Positions 11,514 to 24,369 are shown, numbered from the stretch's first letter. The stretch is DNA of 64,000 nucleotides from Leptoclinus maculatus (GCA_032191485.1 JAVDOI010000003.1:15317813-15381812), one strand, 5' to 3'. Numbers and translations: made by a program. Notes: generated from the letters alone by a model not told the origin.

Positions 11514-13216
11514 GGTGAGTGTGTATGTGCGAGTGACCCATTGTGGCCAGACACCTGCCCACAGGCTCCTTGTCTGACTGATGAATCAGTGTCTTCAAGG
11601 TGTCTTTGAAGAAGTCCATTGTATGCCTTTGTTCTACAGTCTTAAGCATCCTGTCCTGCGTCTCCCTTTGCACACTAAAGAGAAAATAAATCCACTGCTG
11701 ACACCGGCACAATGCATGGCCTGGGCCACCATCCCATCAGCCATCTCTTCCAGCTCAGAACAGAAGGAGAAAAAGGATAATAGATGTTGGATCAGAAGAA
11801 AAAAAAAAAAACCAAGAGTGTATACAGAATCTGACAATAGACCTCCATATCTTTTCCACCTACCTACCATTTCTATTGAAAACTCCCCCAAAAACTTTTC
11901 CTAATTTTTATTCTGTTTTCTCTCTTTATTCACTTCATTTGATTCCTCTCTTATTTGTGATGTCACACCTGCTATCATTCATGTCCTGCATGGTCTGTCA
12001 GGGCAGATTAGAAGCGGGGGGCTTGTGCCTCGACAGCCATCGTACAGTATCAATATTGTGACGGCTGAGGAGCCGCCCGTCCTCACATCTCCTCCGAGTG
12101 CAAAGACAATTGAAAAGAGGAAGCGTCACAAACCTGACACCCGAGTCACTTCAAGGAATCCCTTTCAAGAAGAAATGAAACCTCACCTGACAAAGCAAAG
12201 CTAGCCCAGGACAAGAGTAAATAGCATCAAACGGCAAGGGTATTTCCACTTTTAACAAAAAAGGAACTTCACCCGCTGGAATTCAATTAACATGCAGGAA
12301 GTGAAATTGATTACGTTCTTACAAGTTTTATTTTGCTCAAGGTATTTTGATTATTTATTCTTTTCTTCTTATCAACAAAAATAGACGAAAGCAAATCTGC
12401 TTGGCTCCAAACGGATACAGGAAGTCGGCACTCTCATTGAAAAGTCGAGGTGATTTCAAAGGCACACAGTCTCACTCGGCATCATAAAGCATTTTCTATA
12501 GGGGCTAATGCATAGTGTAACATTATGCAGAGGGGTTTTTCTTTGTGTGTCCAGTCTGCCTCTGAAATTGTTCATGGTTGTAGTCCAAATGTAATAATTT
12601 CCTCTAATACAGTACCACTCATTAACCCCAATTACTCTTCCAGGAGGCTATCAGAATGACTCTTTTTCCAGTGTTCCCATAACTCCAGCTGCTCTCCTCA
12701 TCAAGCAGTTTAATATTGGCCAGTTAGACTGGGATCTAAGCCAAATGGAAAAAAGTGTAACATGAGGTTAATCACCTTGACTTCACTCTCCAAGTAGTGT
12801 AATTGATCCATTTTCTGCCTTTTCCTCTTAGTTTGCGCACACTCCCATCCCGCTGATTGTGTCTTTAAAGTTGGCCGTAGATTTCTTCGTAGCAGATTAG
12901 CAGAGTTTCTGTACCAGTGACTTCCTGGAGTTACATTAACTGTGCCAATAACACAGAGCCAAGGAGAACTGATGATTGACTGGTGATTTGTATGCTTTTT
13001 TTTAGCTTGCTGCATGTCATGTGACCAGCTTAGTTTTAACCGCACTCCCTACTTTTCATCAGAAGATGTTACATTGACCCGCTGTCTACCACTAGGTAGC
13101 TTTGGACACGCATACTAAAGAGCACTGTTTGTGCACGCCACTTAAGATCCGAAAAAAATACAAAAAGAAACAAATTGAGAGCGAACGTAACCGAGAAAAT
13201 AGTAAAGATACCAAGC

Positions 13217-13234
13217 AAAAAAAAAAAAAAAAAA
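13217..13234 (+). repeat. A-rich run (about A18)
   Basis: Poly(A) run; no retroposed gene body is recognisable on its 5' side. Confidence 0.85.
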
Positions 13235-13492
13235 GAAAAATCCCAGGGTGATTACAAGATCAGCATGCCACGGTACAATTACCATCACTTTGAATTTGAA
13301 ATGGCCATTTAAAGGGCAGTAGAGCATCCTGGAAAATTAAACTGGAGCCTAATTAGCACACTCCAACCTGACAACAGAGCAGCTTTCAGCCTGGCTGAGC
13401 AAAGCAGTCGAGCAAGAGGAAGTGACTGACTGAAGGACCGAGGAGGCCCTGCCGCTCCCGCGCTGAACTCATCACACACCCAACTGTGAAAT

Positions 13493-13493
13493 A

Positions 13494-13531
<38 letters not shown>
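13493..13531 (+). repeat. (AC)n microsatellite
   Basis: About 38 bases of AC with one AT interruption near the left end. Confidence 0.92.
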
Positions 13532-13534
<3 letters not shown>

Positions 13535-13767
13535 GCCCACTGCACTAGCATGCACACAATCTCGTTTCTAGACACACCCATCTTCACAGACAAAAGGGAT
13601 CAACTCTTGCTCATTTATTGTATATCTGTGGTGAATCCTTTCTGATATTTGTGGATTTGACAGGTAGTATTAGACTGTACTGTACTTTATTTCCCCCGAC
13701 TGAACGGTGGTGCTTCAGCACGTCTTCTAGCCCTCTCAGCATGCCAGCAGTGGTTGGGTCAAGCCCG

Positions 13768-13781
13768 TGACCCCCTGACCC
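13768..13781 (-). promoter_or_regulatory. DR2 nuclear-receptor element (GGGTCA-GG-GGGTCA on minus strand)
   Basis: The + strand reads TGACCC-CC-TGACCC, a perfect direct repeat with spacing 2, one of the arrangements bound by RAR-RXR. A third GGGTCA lies at 13,756-13,761 on the + strand. Confidence 0.35.
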
Positions 13782-14130
13782 TTCACTGTTAAATTAACTC
13801 TGCCCCCAGTTGGGTGTTGTGCCAAATGTCAGAAGCGGCCTCTAATCCTGTCTCGCTGTCTGCTTGGTCACTCAGCACCAGACTACCTTTCCTGTCCAGA
13901 CAAATCTAACCTACATACCAGCCTCGGCTCAACTCTGCTGCAGGCGGACCACCTACTTACTCCACCCCAGTACTTGGACGTAGAATTGAGTCGAACAAAA
14001 TGATGCAGTAGAAGTTTTTCAGCTGAAACTTTTGACCGTCAAAGTGGGTGAAAAGTGGAATTGCTAAATTCTGCCGGAGGGATGGAAAAGTGCTGAGAGG
14101 AGGTGAAACTAGACACTGTCAAGACAACTC

Positions 14131-14134
<4 letters not shown>

Positions 14135-14171
<37 letters not shown>

Positions 14172-14175
14172 GTGT
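14135..14175 (+). repeat. (TG)n microsatellite
   Basis: About 41 bases with one GC interruption at 14,167. Confidence 0.92.
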
Positions 14176-14399
14176 TTCACCTCTGTCTTTCCTGAGCCCC
14201 GGGGTCTTTACTGAGGTCTGGTCAAAGAGAAGGAGAGCCCCATGGCTATATCTGTCACACAGAGCTCAACAGGTCCACTTTAAACTTCCCCTGAAAGTTT
14301 TGCACTGTGCAACCGAGTTTGATAGTTGGTTGTGACCTAGATAAAGTTAGAAGAAGCGCAATGTGAAATAATTTAGAGTTACAAATAATATGAATCACC

Positions 14400-15148
14400 A
14401 GGAATGCCGTGGGTGTCATGGCGGTCGCTGTTGATGATGTACCATTTTGCCCGTATTGATTGTGGCTTCGAGCAGGAGATCATTTTCCTCCGGACGGATC
14501 AATCCAAACCTGTTCAGAGACCTATGCGACCTCTCCATACCACAGCCACGGAGCACCGGCATTGTCTAAAGGCAACGGCTAATTTGATTTGAGATGTGTG
14601 GGGTGGGGGTGGGGGGGGTTCAATGTGGGGCTCAATCACTGCCCATTAGCTTAGATTTAATTAACCCAAATCGCGTTATTGTATTTGATGACAAAGAGGT
14701 ATCTGTGCGGGGAGCTCATTGTCAGATCATTGTTCTGTTGTCTCATTCAGCTCAGTCAAAAGGTTGGCGAGGAAAGACCAGCTGCTAATATGGACTATAG
14801 AGGGAAGAGATGGCCTTACATTGTTGTTAATGGAGGCCCGCTACCTGGACAGAGAGACCGTGTATTGACCATTAAGAGCGTAGATGTATTTCAGAGTTCT
14901 CTTTCAATGCAAATTAATCTCGCAAATAAGGCATGGCATCCTGAATTTAAGATCAATATAGAAGAAGAAAACCTCTTATTGCCTCTCATGACTTCCTTTT
15001 TCACATTCGGTATCTTGACTCCCACTAATGGACGCGGTGCTAAGGACAACATATAGCATTCAGGCAGTGTTAACTGGTCTTCGCTGGCTTGTCACAGAAG
15101 CGTCATATATTTCAAATCAAGTTTCTGTTGCAAGTCAAATCAGCAGGG
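14400..15148. promoter_or_regulatory. Candidate conserved non-coding block
   Basis: Non-repetitive sequence apart from a G-rich patch near 14,600. It contains TTTAATTAACCCAAATCGCG (14,657) and ATGCAAATTAATCTCGCAAA (14,909), the latter holding an octamer-type ATGCAAAT next to TTAAT. Open frames have no recognisable protein character. Confidence 0.4.
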
Positions 15149-15164
15149 AAAAAAAAAAAAAAAA
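15149..15164 (+). repeat. A16 homopolymer
   Basis: Pure A run separating two enhancer-like blocks. Confidence 0.9.
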
Positions 15165-15239
15165 GCCTGACAAGCAAAGAATGAAAAGTGCAAATCAATC
15201 ACCTTCAAACAGAACGACATAAATACCATTAAACTCCAT

Positions 15240-16250
15240 GAGATCTTATTTTACCTCACTCCCGCTCTTAATGCCTTTCTCTCATCTGGAGTGACGTGAT
15301 ATTTTTTTCCCTGTGACACGCGCTGTAATTGACAAAAGCCTGGCTGCACTTTGCCAAACGCGTATCCTGGCTGAAGAATACAAATTCACCCTGAATCGGG
15401 AGGTGCTCTGCAAAACTGCTGCCAATTATCTGAAGCCCTGTAAATGATAACTCTGTGGCCACTCGAGCATAAAACAAGGAGATGAAGATGAATCGTACTC
15501 TTCCCCATCATTTCATCCCAGTTAATTGACAAGCCCTCACTTCGCTGTTAAATTTAGAAGATTACAAATATGAGCCGAATCTCGAGCACCCCGTCCAGCC
15601 GCTCTAATCACATGCAGAACCAGTCGCAAATTAATCTACATATTTTAATAAGGTGCCAGTAGCGGGGAAGGTGTGTGCAGACATTTAACGGATTATCATC
15701 CGCCGTCCCCCGAGTTCAGAAATTGAATAAATATCTTTCATATGAATGCATGGGAACCTCGGCTGATGATGAGGAGCTTTACTCGCTCCAACTTGCTCAT
15801 ATTCTCGTCTCGCTGCAGCTCTTTTTCACCCTCTCGCAAAAAGACGAACACGTGGACGAGGCTTTCAGAGGCTTTCTACTTCACTTGTGGTCCATAGTCT
15901 TATACTTGGGGCCGATTAACAGTCCAAGCACTTATTGAACAAAGAGGCTGTAATTTTCCCAGCCCGGGCTAATACCAACAGCTCCACTTGCAATGTAATC
16001 GTTATGAGCACAGGAGTGAAATATGATGGCTTTATCGAGAATTAAAACCTGCTCTGGAGATGTGGAAGCCTTTCGAGCATAGAAATGGCCATGTGTAAAA
16101 CACTATTATAACTTTTAACAGTCTGAAAAGTTAATAAGCAAACTAAAAGATTATTGGGGTTGACTAATGCCAGTGTCGAGCACTGTGCAAGCAGAAGCAA
16201 CAGCGTGATTAAGCTGAATCCAATGAGTCAAGGCTACAGTGTTCTGAATA
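15240..16250. promoter_or_regulatory. Candidate conserved non-coding block
   Basis: About 1 kb of non-repetitive sequence with CTGTAATTGACAAAAGCC (15,324), CAGTTAATTGACAAGCCC (15,519), GCAAATTAATCTACATATTT (15,627) and TTATTGGGGTTGAC (16,152). The open frame at 15,675-15,938 is not a recognisable protein. One of the longest enhancer-like stretches in the desert. Confidence 0.4.
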
Positions 16251-17479
16251 TTTTTCACGGATTAGCTGCAAAATATATTTGGAAATTCCACAGTATAATA
16301 ATGCAAGCATGTCCAGGAAAGCAGCGCTAGTAATATTCTAAATATGTATGTCACTGTCAACAAGTCCCACGAAAGTCCGTCTCTCAATACCCGTATGTTG
16401 ATCTCAGCCCCAAGTCCATTGGTTTCTATTGAACATCTAAAGCTTTCAAAATGTGTCACAAATACATACTTTTATCTTTTTGAGTATTTGTGGTAGCAGG
16501 ACGGTGTTTTTGAAGGACCGACTCAGAAGTAAACTACTGTGTGGTCATTGACGTGTTTTGATAGTTTGTGTTTTGAACAATGAAGGTCTATGGCGTGGAG
16601 GATGAAGACTGTCACCAGACGTGTGCCTTAACGTACAGCCATGTTGACCTTTTGTAGGCCACGCGTGTCCATATTGTCATGACATGTTATCACTGTGCTC
16701 CGCTTTAATTACAAGCTCTAAACAAACACAAAAACATGCATTCAAGAACCGCAAAAATACGACGCCTGAACCTGAAGCTTAACCTGCTATTCACCCTCTT
16801 AAAGACACCTATCTTCCTCGAGAAACACTGAAAATTACAAGCTTCCTCATTTACCGCAAATAAACCGGTGATGGGAGTCCTTAAGTGGCAGTACAAAGAG
16901 TTATAAATTGTTTTTTTTCACCTTTTCACAATGCCAGGAGGAATATAGCCCCATTACACTCTTGAGGGTCACTTTTAGTGTCTGAAGGTAGTGCTTACAC
17001 AGACTTTACAACGTGTATCATTATAGCTTGCCATATAAGGAAGCGGCTGGGACGTGAAAGGGAAAGAAATAGGAGGTCACCAAGGCTGTCAGTTTCAGAG
17101 GGAAAGGGAGGACCAAAGACCAGCACTCAATTATCACCACTTAACTCAAGTGAATCTTCCTTCTCATTCCTGCCACCTGTTTGGGAAATCAGCTGTTTGA
17201 ACCTTTTTTTAGCACATCATACAATAGCTTCGTACGTTCTGTGTATTCTGTCAGCAAACTCCTGCTTTAAAGTTCCCTTAAACCCCCCCCGCTATCACAC
17301 ACAATTCACAAATACCCCTTCCACCCAAACACATATTTATCCTCAATCAGTGATAGACATATCTCAGTACCGAGACAAAACGTTGATAAACCACCACCGC
17401 GACAGTGATTTGTCATTTAGAAGTGATTCGTCTGGTGCTGTCCCATCTCCTGGCTGAGTAAGACGTCACATGTCAGTGG

Positions 17480-17489
17480 TGATTGACAG
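17480..17489 (+). promoter_or_regulatory. PBX-MEIS composite site TGATTGACAG
   Basis: Exact match to the PBX-MEIS/PREP decamer, with further TGTCAG/CTGTCAG MEIS half-sites at 17,471 and near 17,500. About 37 kb upstream of the meis2 start. Confidence 0.4.
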
Positions 17490-19075
17490 TTCCCAGTTCT
17501 GTCAGTTAGCTGCGGGGGAGCTGCAGGGAAAGATAAGGACATCTATCTGTGTAGTCCCCCGATGGCAGGCCGGGGTCACGTGAAGGTCCCCTCCAACCAT
17601 GATGATATCTGTATCTAGTAGGCCTGGCTTTACTCCGACTGTAACACCTGTCCTCGGCTGAACTTTCAACCCTGCCTGACCCCCACGTATCTGGATCAAT
17701 CTGTATGATCAGTGATTGTTAACGGGAAACTTTGTCGAATTTCAACCGGCTTTGTGTTGTTCGCAATCGGACGATGTTCGGCTTCCCTCAGCGCAGGGAG
17801 CTCCCCTCTCATTCGCCGGCGAGGTTCCCCCGGATGACGCAAAAACTTTAAATGCATTATAGGTGGATAGCACTAGTATATGAATTTCTAATTTAGAATA
17901 AACGGTTGTCTATGTCGTTACATCTTAAGGTGTGATGACGTTGAACAAAAACTACAGATCTTCAGATTGCACTTTTTTTGTTTTTTAGCCCCAATGAGGG
18001 TTCTTCTTCTTTTGATACTGAACAAAATATAGTTTTTTTTCACCTGCTTCCTTCATCTGCCATGATAACATGATAATTCCCTTTATTGTAATAAACACTA
18101 AAACCACACTATAGTTAAATGTCTTTGGAGGTGAGCTTTGAGAAAAGTTTGAAATGTACCAGACTGCACAATACCATAAGTGTGTTAGCAGATTGAAGTG
18201 CCCTTTACTTTTATCTCTTTAAATCTCCTTATTTGGCTTTACACAAAAGCAAATGGAGAATACAGCATTGTGGGGGGTACTAGAGGGGGGAGGGGCAAGC
18301 CCGGCATTACTTAACCTTAAAGTCCCTTGTATTTAAATCCCTCAGCATATGTAGTCTGGACATGAGATCTGTGTCAGAGTTTGTTTGAATGTATTTAACT
18401 GAATAGCTCTGTTGTAATGTGATTAGCTCAGCATTAACATGTTGACTGTTGCGGTAAAGAGGTTTGCTCAGGACAGGACAGGACGGTATATAGGCACCTA
18501 TATGCTACGCAGGAGCCATGAGGTCAAATGACAAGGAGACTAGGATGGGCTTAGAGGAAAACAGGGCAAAGGCTTAAACAGGAACACATTTTAATTACAG
18601 TTAGGTTTCACTGTGCATCTGTCACAAGACCAAGAAAATCCTATCTGATGAACTAGGTTGTGCATGTGTCGGCGTGTTTGAGTAACTGTTTGTTTTTCCA
18701 AGAGGAAGGCCCTCCGAGGTCGACCGCGGTACTTTAGTGAACCGACTTAACCTCTTCCCACGTATCAAAGGTAATAGGAGTCACTAGACCACAGCCTCAC
18801 CGTGTATATTTTATCATTTAAAGAAGATGGATTTATTAAATAGACTGTAAGATTTATACTTGTGGACATGATTCTCATAATGATGCATAGGAAAACCGAT
18901 AAAAACAGACGGATGTTACGGAGCGATGCAGAAAACTCTAAAGCGGGCAGCTCCAAATCCATAAATGACCTTGTCTGTGTAAGAAAAGAGGGGGAAAATG
19001 CAAATAGCGTCGGGAAATGACAGAGTGGAACAACAGGACATTTAAAGGAGAAACGAGACAGAAAGTGTCGGGGGT

Positions 19076-19095
19076 GGGGGGGGGGGGGGCGGGGG
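19076..19095 (+). repeat. G14 C G5 tract
   Basis: Preceded by GGGGGT; G-rich over about 25 bases. Confidence 0.9.
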
Positions 19096-19819
19096 TGTAA
19101 AGGCTAAGAGAGAAAGCCGTGCTTATTATCTCAATCATCGAGCGGAATAATAGGGCAACAAAAAGCCTGAGTGTGCCCAAAACTACCAGCCCGCCTGCCT
19201 GCCAGTTGTGCCTGATGTGGTTAAAAAGAGTTTGGCTAATCGACTAAGCTCTCGCCGTCCCCACCCCAGTGACCCAGAACAGCCATCTCCCGCTCCCCGC
19301 GAGACCCCGACAGAGAAAACACTGCAGGGACATTAAACACCCATACACATTTTTAACCATTATCCTAAATGGCAAGGATTGTTCTTTTCTCCTTCCGTAA
19401 GGTTTGAGCCATTGAATAAACTCAAATGACAATCCATCAATTTATTTCTACTTAGGTTGGTGAATAATGATGCAATATCAGTCCTGGAAGGAGCATTAGG
19501 GAGTACAGATAAGTCCATGAAAAATTGCCATCATTGGTTTCAGTAGGTGCCTGGATTTTCTTTTTTTTTTAAAAACCTTTTGCAAAAAGAATAAAAAAGA
19601 AAGACATCCGTACTGTAGTTTGCCAGCTTCTTCTTCACCCTGCCTTTCCATACTAAACACTCACACATGGCTATTTGGCAGTGACATGGGCAGCATGCCA
19701 GACCCATTGTCACTGTAAATACACCAGGGCGATTTGAATTGTAGCTATATCTTAACCACCTGTAACGTGAACTAAATTAGATCCCTCCAAACATTTCCTG
19801 TCCCATAAGAGAACATAAA

Positions 19820-19833
19820 GGGGGGGGGGGGGG
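19820..19833 (+). repeat. G14 homopolymer
   Basis: Pure G run. Confidence 0.9.
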
Positions 19834-20051
19834 TAAAATCCCTTTATGTGGATTTCCTTTTAATTACAATGACATTTGAAGTGCAATATGTGAAAAGTAT
19901 TTTAACAGCACCTTCTGTGTACTAAACTATTTAAGGATAAGCAACAAGATGGAATAGCAAATATATCAACATATGTCAAAATATACCAAATAAGAAAGCG
20001 GCCACAGTATATCTATATCAACTTGTTTAAATAAAATAAGACAATCTTTCT

Positions 20052-20190
20052 TTAGACTTTCACTTTTGGTTACATGTTAGCATTTTACTCGCACAGATTA
20101 ACCTTCCCAACAACATATAAAGTAGTTCAGATTAGCTTTAGCTCCTCCAGCTGCAACATAAAGACGCTGCTCGGACATTAAAGCTGCACT
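20052..20190 (+). repeat. Diverged fish dispersed repeat fragment
   Basis: Contains ACTTTCACTTTTGGTTACAT and CATATAAAGTAGTTCAGATT followed by AGCTTTAGCTCCTCC, which resemble the AAGTA-repeat family also seen at 28.2 kb. The following 200 bases (to about 20,420) may belong to another old repeat but I do not recognise it. Confidence 0.5.
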
Positions 20191-21399
20191 GCTGTGGAAT
20201 ATTTGCTTCACGAGTGGATCCCCGTTTATTTTCGCGTCAAGCATGCGCAGTGAGCGACTTCTCGGTGTCAAACTATTCCACTGTTTGACAGTTGGAGGCA
20301 CTAATGCGCAAAGAACCATAGCAATGCATTCGTAAATGCAGGAAAGAAGAAAAATAAGTATTACTGTGTATACTGGCTGCGTGTCGGGTGAGACGGTTAA
20401 CTTAAAACAGTGGTCCACTCTAATTTCTTACTGGCCTGACGGAGGCGAGCAAGTTGGCGTGAGACTTATTGTGTGTGTGTGTGTGCGCATACAAGTTAGT
20501 ATTAGCGAGGTGATTGTTAATTTACATCCGTTCATTGCCATCCCCTGCTTTTAATTCCACCATTAGAGCATTAAAGGCGCTGCTGGCAGAGGCCCCATTA
20601 CTCTGTTACTGGGGGATGTTGGAATGAAACTGTGTTATTATATAAATACCGTTGCACTTTTGACTCCAGGAAGCTACTTCCTGAGGTGTAACCCTTAGTC
20701 ATTCAGGGACCTGATTTACAGTAACTAGCCAGGGGTGGACGTGCTTCTCTAACACTTTATTTCACCCCTCTGCGCTCCTTCCCTTTCTCGCTCTCTCCAT
20801 CTCCTCCCCACCCTTCACAGACACCCAGGTTTCTCATCTAATTTTAGGACTGGAAATCTCACTCTTTGACATGTCCTGGGGTTGATTTTCACCTCGACCA
20901 CCGGCACAGCTGTCCGTCCATGTGACGTCCAGAGGCGAGATGTTCTGCTTTATTAAAAAGTGTGAATATATAAAAAAAGAAGCGGAGAGGGGAAAGAAGA
21001 GAGCGAGACACGCACGAGCAGAAAAGAGGTACAATGGCCGACAGACCGTTAACATACATCTGTCCAATTTGTACATGCAGAGGATACAGCCTCGTGCTAG
21101 CTGAGGCCGAGGTGTGTTTGTTTGAATTATAACTGGCCAGCATGCATGTTGTATAGCGTACAAATCCATAGAAGAAAGGGGGCTGTTGTGGATCTATTCA
21201 TCTGACAAACTTCTCAGGCAATTTGAGGTAAAAGACAATAACAATTTACATGACACAGAGAGAGAGAGGGGGGGGGGAAAGATGCAAACTCCCTGCCAAT
21301 CAAACTTTGCTTTTGTGTACACCACAGCAGATAAAAAAAGAACCTGACTTTGGAATCAAAAGATTAAAACAAAAGCTCCCTTGTCGGGTATCTGTAATA
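20191..21399. other. Intergenic, no gene seen
   Basis: 20,200-20,420 may be part of an old repeat. A short GTGTGTGTGT run is near 20,470, and a purine-rich stretch lies at 20,960-21,030. Open frames on both strands at 20,834-21,169 are shadows of one another and unrecognised. Confidence 0.5.
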
Positions 21400-22010
21400 G
21401 CACCAACTCTCCGGCTACTGATTATATAGAAAACAACTGCAATTACATTTCTGAGCTCACAAGAGAGAGGCGAAGAGGCAAAACCAGGCCCGGGAGAGAT
21501 GATTCATAATTACATTTTTATTCAAACGCAGCCAATGCACTGACAGCCACACCGTCTCACTGGTTCCCTTCATCAGCCAAACGCAAAGCACGGGCACCGG
21601 GAGGAAAAAGAATAAATAACGTGGCTGTGTTTTTCTGGCACAAAAAAAACAAAACGCATAGGCGTCCCACTCCTTTTTCTTCTTGTCTCACATTTGATGA
21701 CAGAGCAACAGTGGCGTTTTAATTTAAATGTGAAAATCCCAGTGAAAGAGAACGATGCTATTTCCCCCCCCCTAGTGCGTCTTTGGAGAAATCCTCAGCT
21801 CCCCTGTGCCTCCGTAACTCCTAATTTATTTCAAGAGTGTGTGTGATTAGAAAAACCCTCCTAAATTACTGTATCGCACAAAACGGTATAATTAAATTAA
21901 TATTGGATGTAATAATTACTTTGTGGATTCTCATTTTTCATACACACAGCTGCTTTGTTGCCTGAACCATTAGCATTTGTCTGCTGCAATTAACAAAGGC
22001 TCTAATGAGA
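21400..22010. promoter_or_regulatory. Candidate conserved non-coding block
   Basis: Contains GATTCATAATTACATTTTTA (21,501), TTTTAATTTAAATGTG (21,718), GGTATAATTAAATTAATATT (21,885) and CAATTAACAAAGGCTCTAAT (21,986; CAAAG is a SOX/LEF-type core). Non-repetitive apart from one C8 run. Confidence 0.4.
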
Positions 22011-22023
22011 TTTCTGTGTATGT

Positions 22024-22025
<2 letters not shown>

Positions 22026-22065
<40 letters not shown>
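22026..22065 (+). repeat. (GT)20 microsatellite
   Basis: 40 uninterrupted bases. A second, shorter GT run follows at about 22,099-22,113. Confidence 0.92.
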
Positions 22066-22068
<3 letters not shown>

Positions 22069-22790
22069 CGAGTGTGACTTTATGGGGGCCATGTTTGAGT
22101 GTGTGTGTGTGTGAATGCTTATGCATGCAGATTTGACTGCACAGTGTGAGTTAGCAGGCACACGCCTCTACACTTACAAATATATAACAGCTCTGCATTT
22201 CATGACACCTTAAAAGGGTTTTGTCATCGCTGTTTTTTTTTTACGAGTTTCTCTGGACAGAGTAATTTAGCTTCAATGAGAACATGAACTTTAAGGAAAA
22301 GGTGGAAAAGTTCCCACTTCTTAATGACTAAAGGTTGAAGAATCTCAGTGGTGCCAAGAAAGGTACATTACTCTCAATCCCAACTGTAATGTATTCCACT
22401 ACTTGTGAAAAATAGCTACATTTGTCTAATGCATGTCATGGAACTGACTTAAGTCTGAATGATGATCCCGTCCACCGATTTCATTCACATTCTCACGCTT
22501 TCCAAGGACAAGAGTCATTTCCTCTCAACTTTTTATAGTTTAAATTTCATATTCACGGTGACTCGTACAAAGAGTTTGATGTCTGGGCTCGTTTTTTTTT
22601 TTTCCTGAAATCCAATTCAGATGCGCTCTCCCGAGTTTCACGTCGGCCACAAATAAATTCCATAACATTAATAACGTGGCTAAATATGTCAGGTAGTCAA
22701 TAACTGTCAGGTGCTGCTGGCATGTTTGGGACCCGCTCAACGTCCTCCAGTGGACTTTGAGGTAACCCCATCCATTTGTAATGACTACAG

Positions 22791-22813
22791 TGTGTGTGTG
22801 TGTGTGTGTGTGT
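22791..22813 (+). repeat. (TG)n microsatellite
   Basis: 23 bases. Confidence 0.9.
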
Positions 22814-23714
22814 CACAGTCGTCTCTGTGTATTCTGACTGGCAGGTGAAGCTCTCTTTTCTTCAAACAGGACAACAGTCTCCTTCTATCCCTCCTCCCTC
22901 CGTCCGTCTCTCTCTCTCTCTCTTCTTCTGTCTACAACCCTTCTGTGCCAGTACTGTCACTGTGGATGAAAATGTCCCCCAGTTATCTGCCTGTGTAATT
23001 GCTGTCTTGTTTGGTTAGGAGATTAGAGGGCTGAAACTCTTTGTGTGGTCTTGCAGATTGAACAAACAGGCAGCAGTAAGGAACCTCTTGTCCAAAAAAA
23101 ACCACAAGACAGACTCTCGTCTGTGTGAAGATAGCGAGCCAGATGGACCGGCGCAGGTGATAATTGTGGAGGTTTGTGCGTTGATGGGCCAATGTTGGGA
23201 TGTGATGATGTCGCCTTAATTGAAAGCCATTTCCACTCAGTGCTATTACATCACCAGTTATGAGACCTGTAGTTTCTCTCTGCTCATACGTACACATCAC
23301 ACCGATGATTTTTTTTTTTTTTTTAGCAATGATTGCGGAGGCAAATTCGTCCAAACTCCTGCGTGTTCTCACGGGGCCAGGTTCTGTTCTCTCCTTAGTG
23401 TACCGTATACAACCTCTCCATGTGGTGACGTCTGCTTTGCTCCTCTGTGTGCTGTCGCTAGTCAGAAGTGACAGCCTTTATTTCGGCAGCCTGCACTTTT
23501 CCTCCCCGTCTCTGAGGGTGGTATTCCATCAACAGCACAGCCTCGGCCTCAGCCCCTGCACAACACTAGACTCCTCGCTATTAAGGCCAAAAAAAAAAAA
23601 TTTCCATCCCAAGCCCCTCCAATCTCCTTTGGTCCTGCATGCTTTTACTTCCCTCCTCTTGCTCCTTTTTTTTGCGTTTTCTTTCTGCTGTCCTCCCTTT
23701 CTGTTGTAAAGCGG

Positions 23715-23717
<3 letters not shown>

Positions 23718-23747
<30 letters not shown>
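23718..23747 (+). repeat. (GA)15 microsatellite
   Basis: 30 bases, flanked on the left by a pyrimidine-rich stretch. Confidence 0.92.
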
Positions 23748-23750
<3 letters not shown>

Positions 23751-24369
23751 TCAGGCTCCTCTTGTCATGGTGGTTCCAATCAATGGGGCAAAGCTCAGGG
23801 ATCATGTTTGATACTGTCAGATGGCCTGGAAAATTAAAAACCCAATTAAAGTGGCAGTCCAGAGGTCAGCTCTTCTGCATATCAAAAGCTCTCCTCTTGG
23901 CTATTCTATACAAATTATATCCGTTAACAGCTCACTTTGCTCAGGCTGCACCAGCACAGCACTTAGGGAGTAATAAGTGCTTTCCCCTCTCCCTGTTCCA
24001 TTTCAAATGTAAACCTCTCCTGCTCAGCCAGAGGAAATGGTGACCAACAAATTATTACCAAATCATTTTTCGTTGTTTCTTCCTTTGAGCAAGACACAAA
24101 GGTCTGTCGCGGGTGTGTTATTAATGTCTCGAGAGAAAGAGAAATACTACCAGCAGTTTATTTTTAGATATGTGGCCACCTAACTCTTTTCCTCCTCTTT
24201 CTCCTTTGTCCACACATGACATGCTACGTTTCTGCTCGTATTTATCTTTTTTTTTTCGCTTTTTGAGAAATAGCCAGCGACCGAGCCCCCCCATTTCTCT
24301 CTCACTTTCTCTATCTCCCTCGTTCTTTTGTGTTCCCCCCGTTTTACCCACGATTCATTAATTCCTGTA

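Larger units (their letters stand above)
11131..14399. other. Intergenic, microsatellite-rich
   Basis: Contains (TG)n, (AC)n, (TG)n and A-runs listed separately. Non-repetitive sequence at 12,200-13,080 includes CAATTAACATGCAGGAAG and CATTAACCCCAATTACTC. A nuclear-receptor DR2 lies at 13,768-13,781. No gene. Confidence 0.6.
16251..20051. other. Intergenic, no gene seen
   Basis: Mostly unique sequence with G14 tracts at 19,076 and 19,820. The 159-codon open frame at 16,978-17,457 shows no family resemblance. A perfect PBX-MEIS decamer (17,480-17,489) and a near-DR5 (17,573-17,589) lie in this stretch. Confidence 0.55.
22114..24369. other. Intergenic, microsatellite-rich
   Basis: Holds (TG)n, T16, (GA)15, pyrimidine-rich stretches and no recognisable gene. 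The overlapping open frames at 23,220-24,043 are driven by the pyrimidine bias. Confidence 0.55.

Noticed and set aside
16978..17457. 159-codon open frame on the + strand
   Set aside because: No domain, repeat or family resemblance; composition like random translation of non-coding DNA; no partner exons seen.
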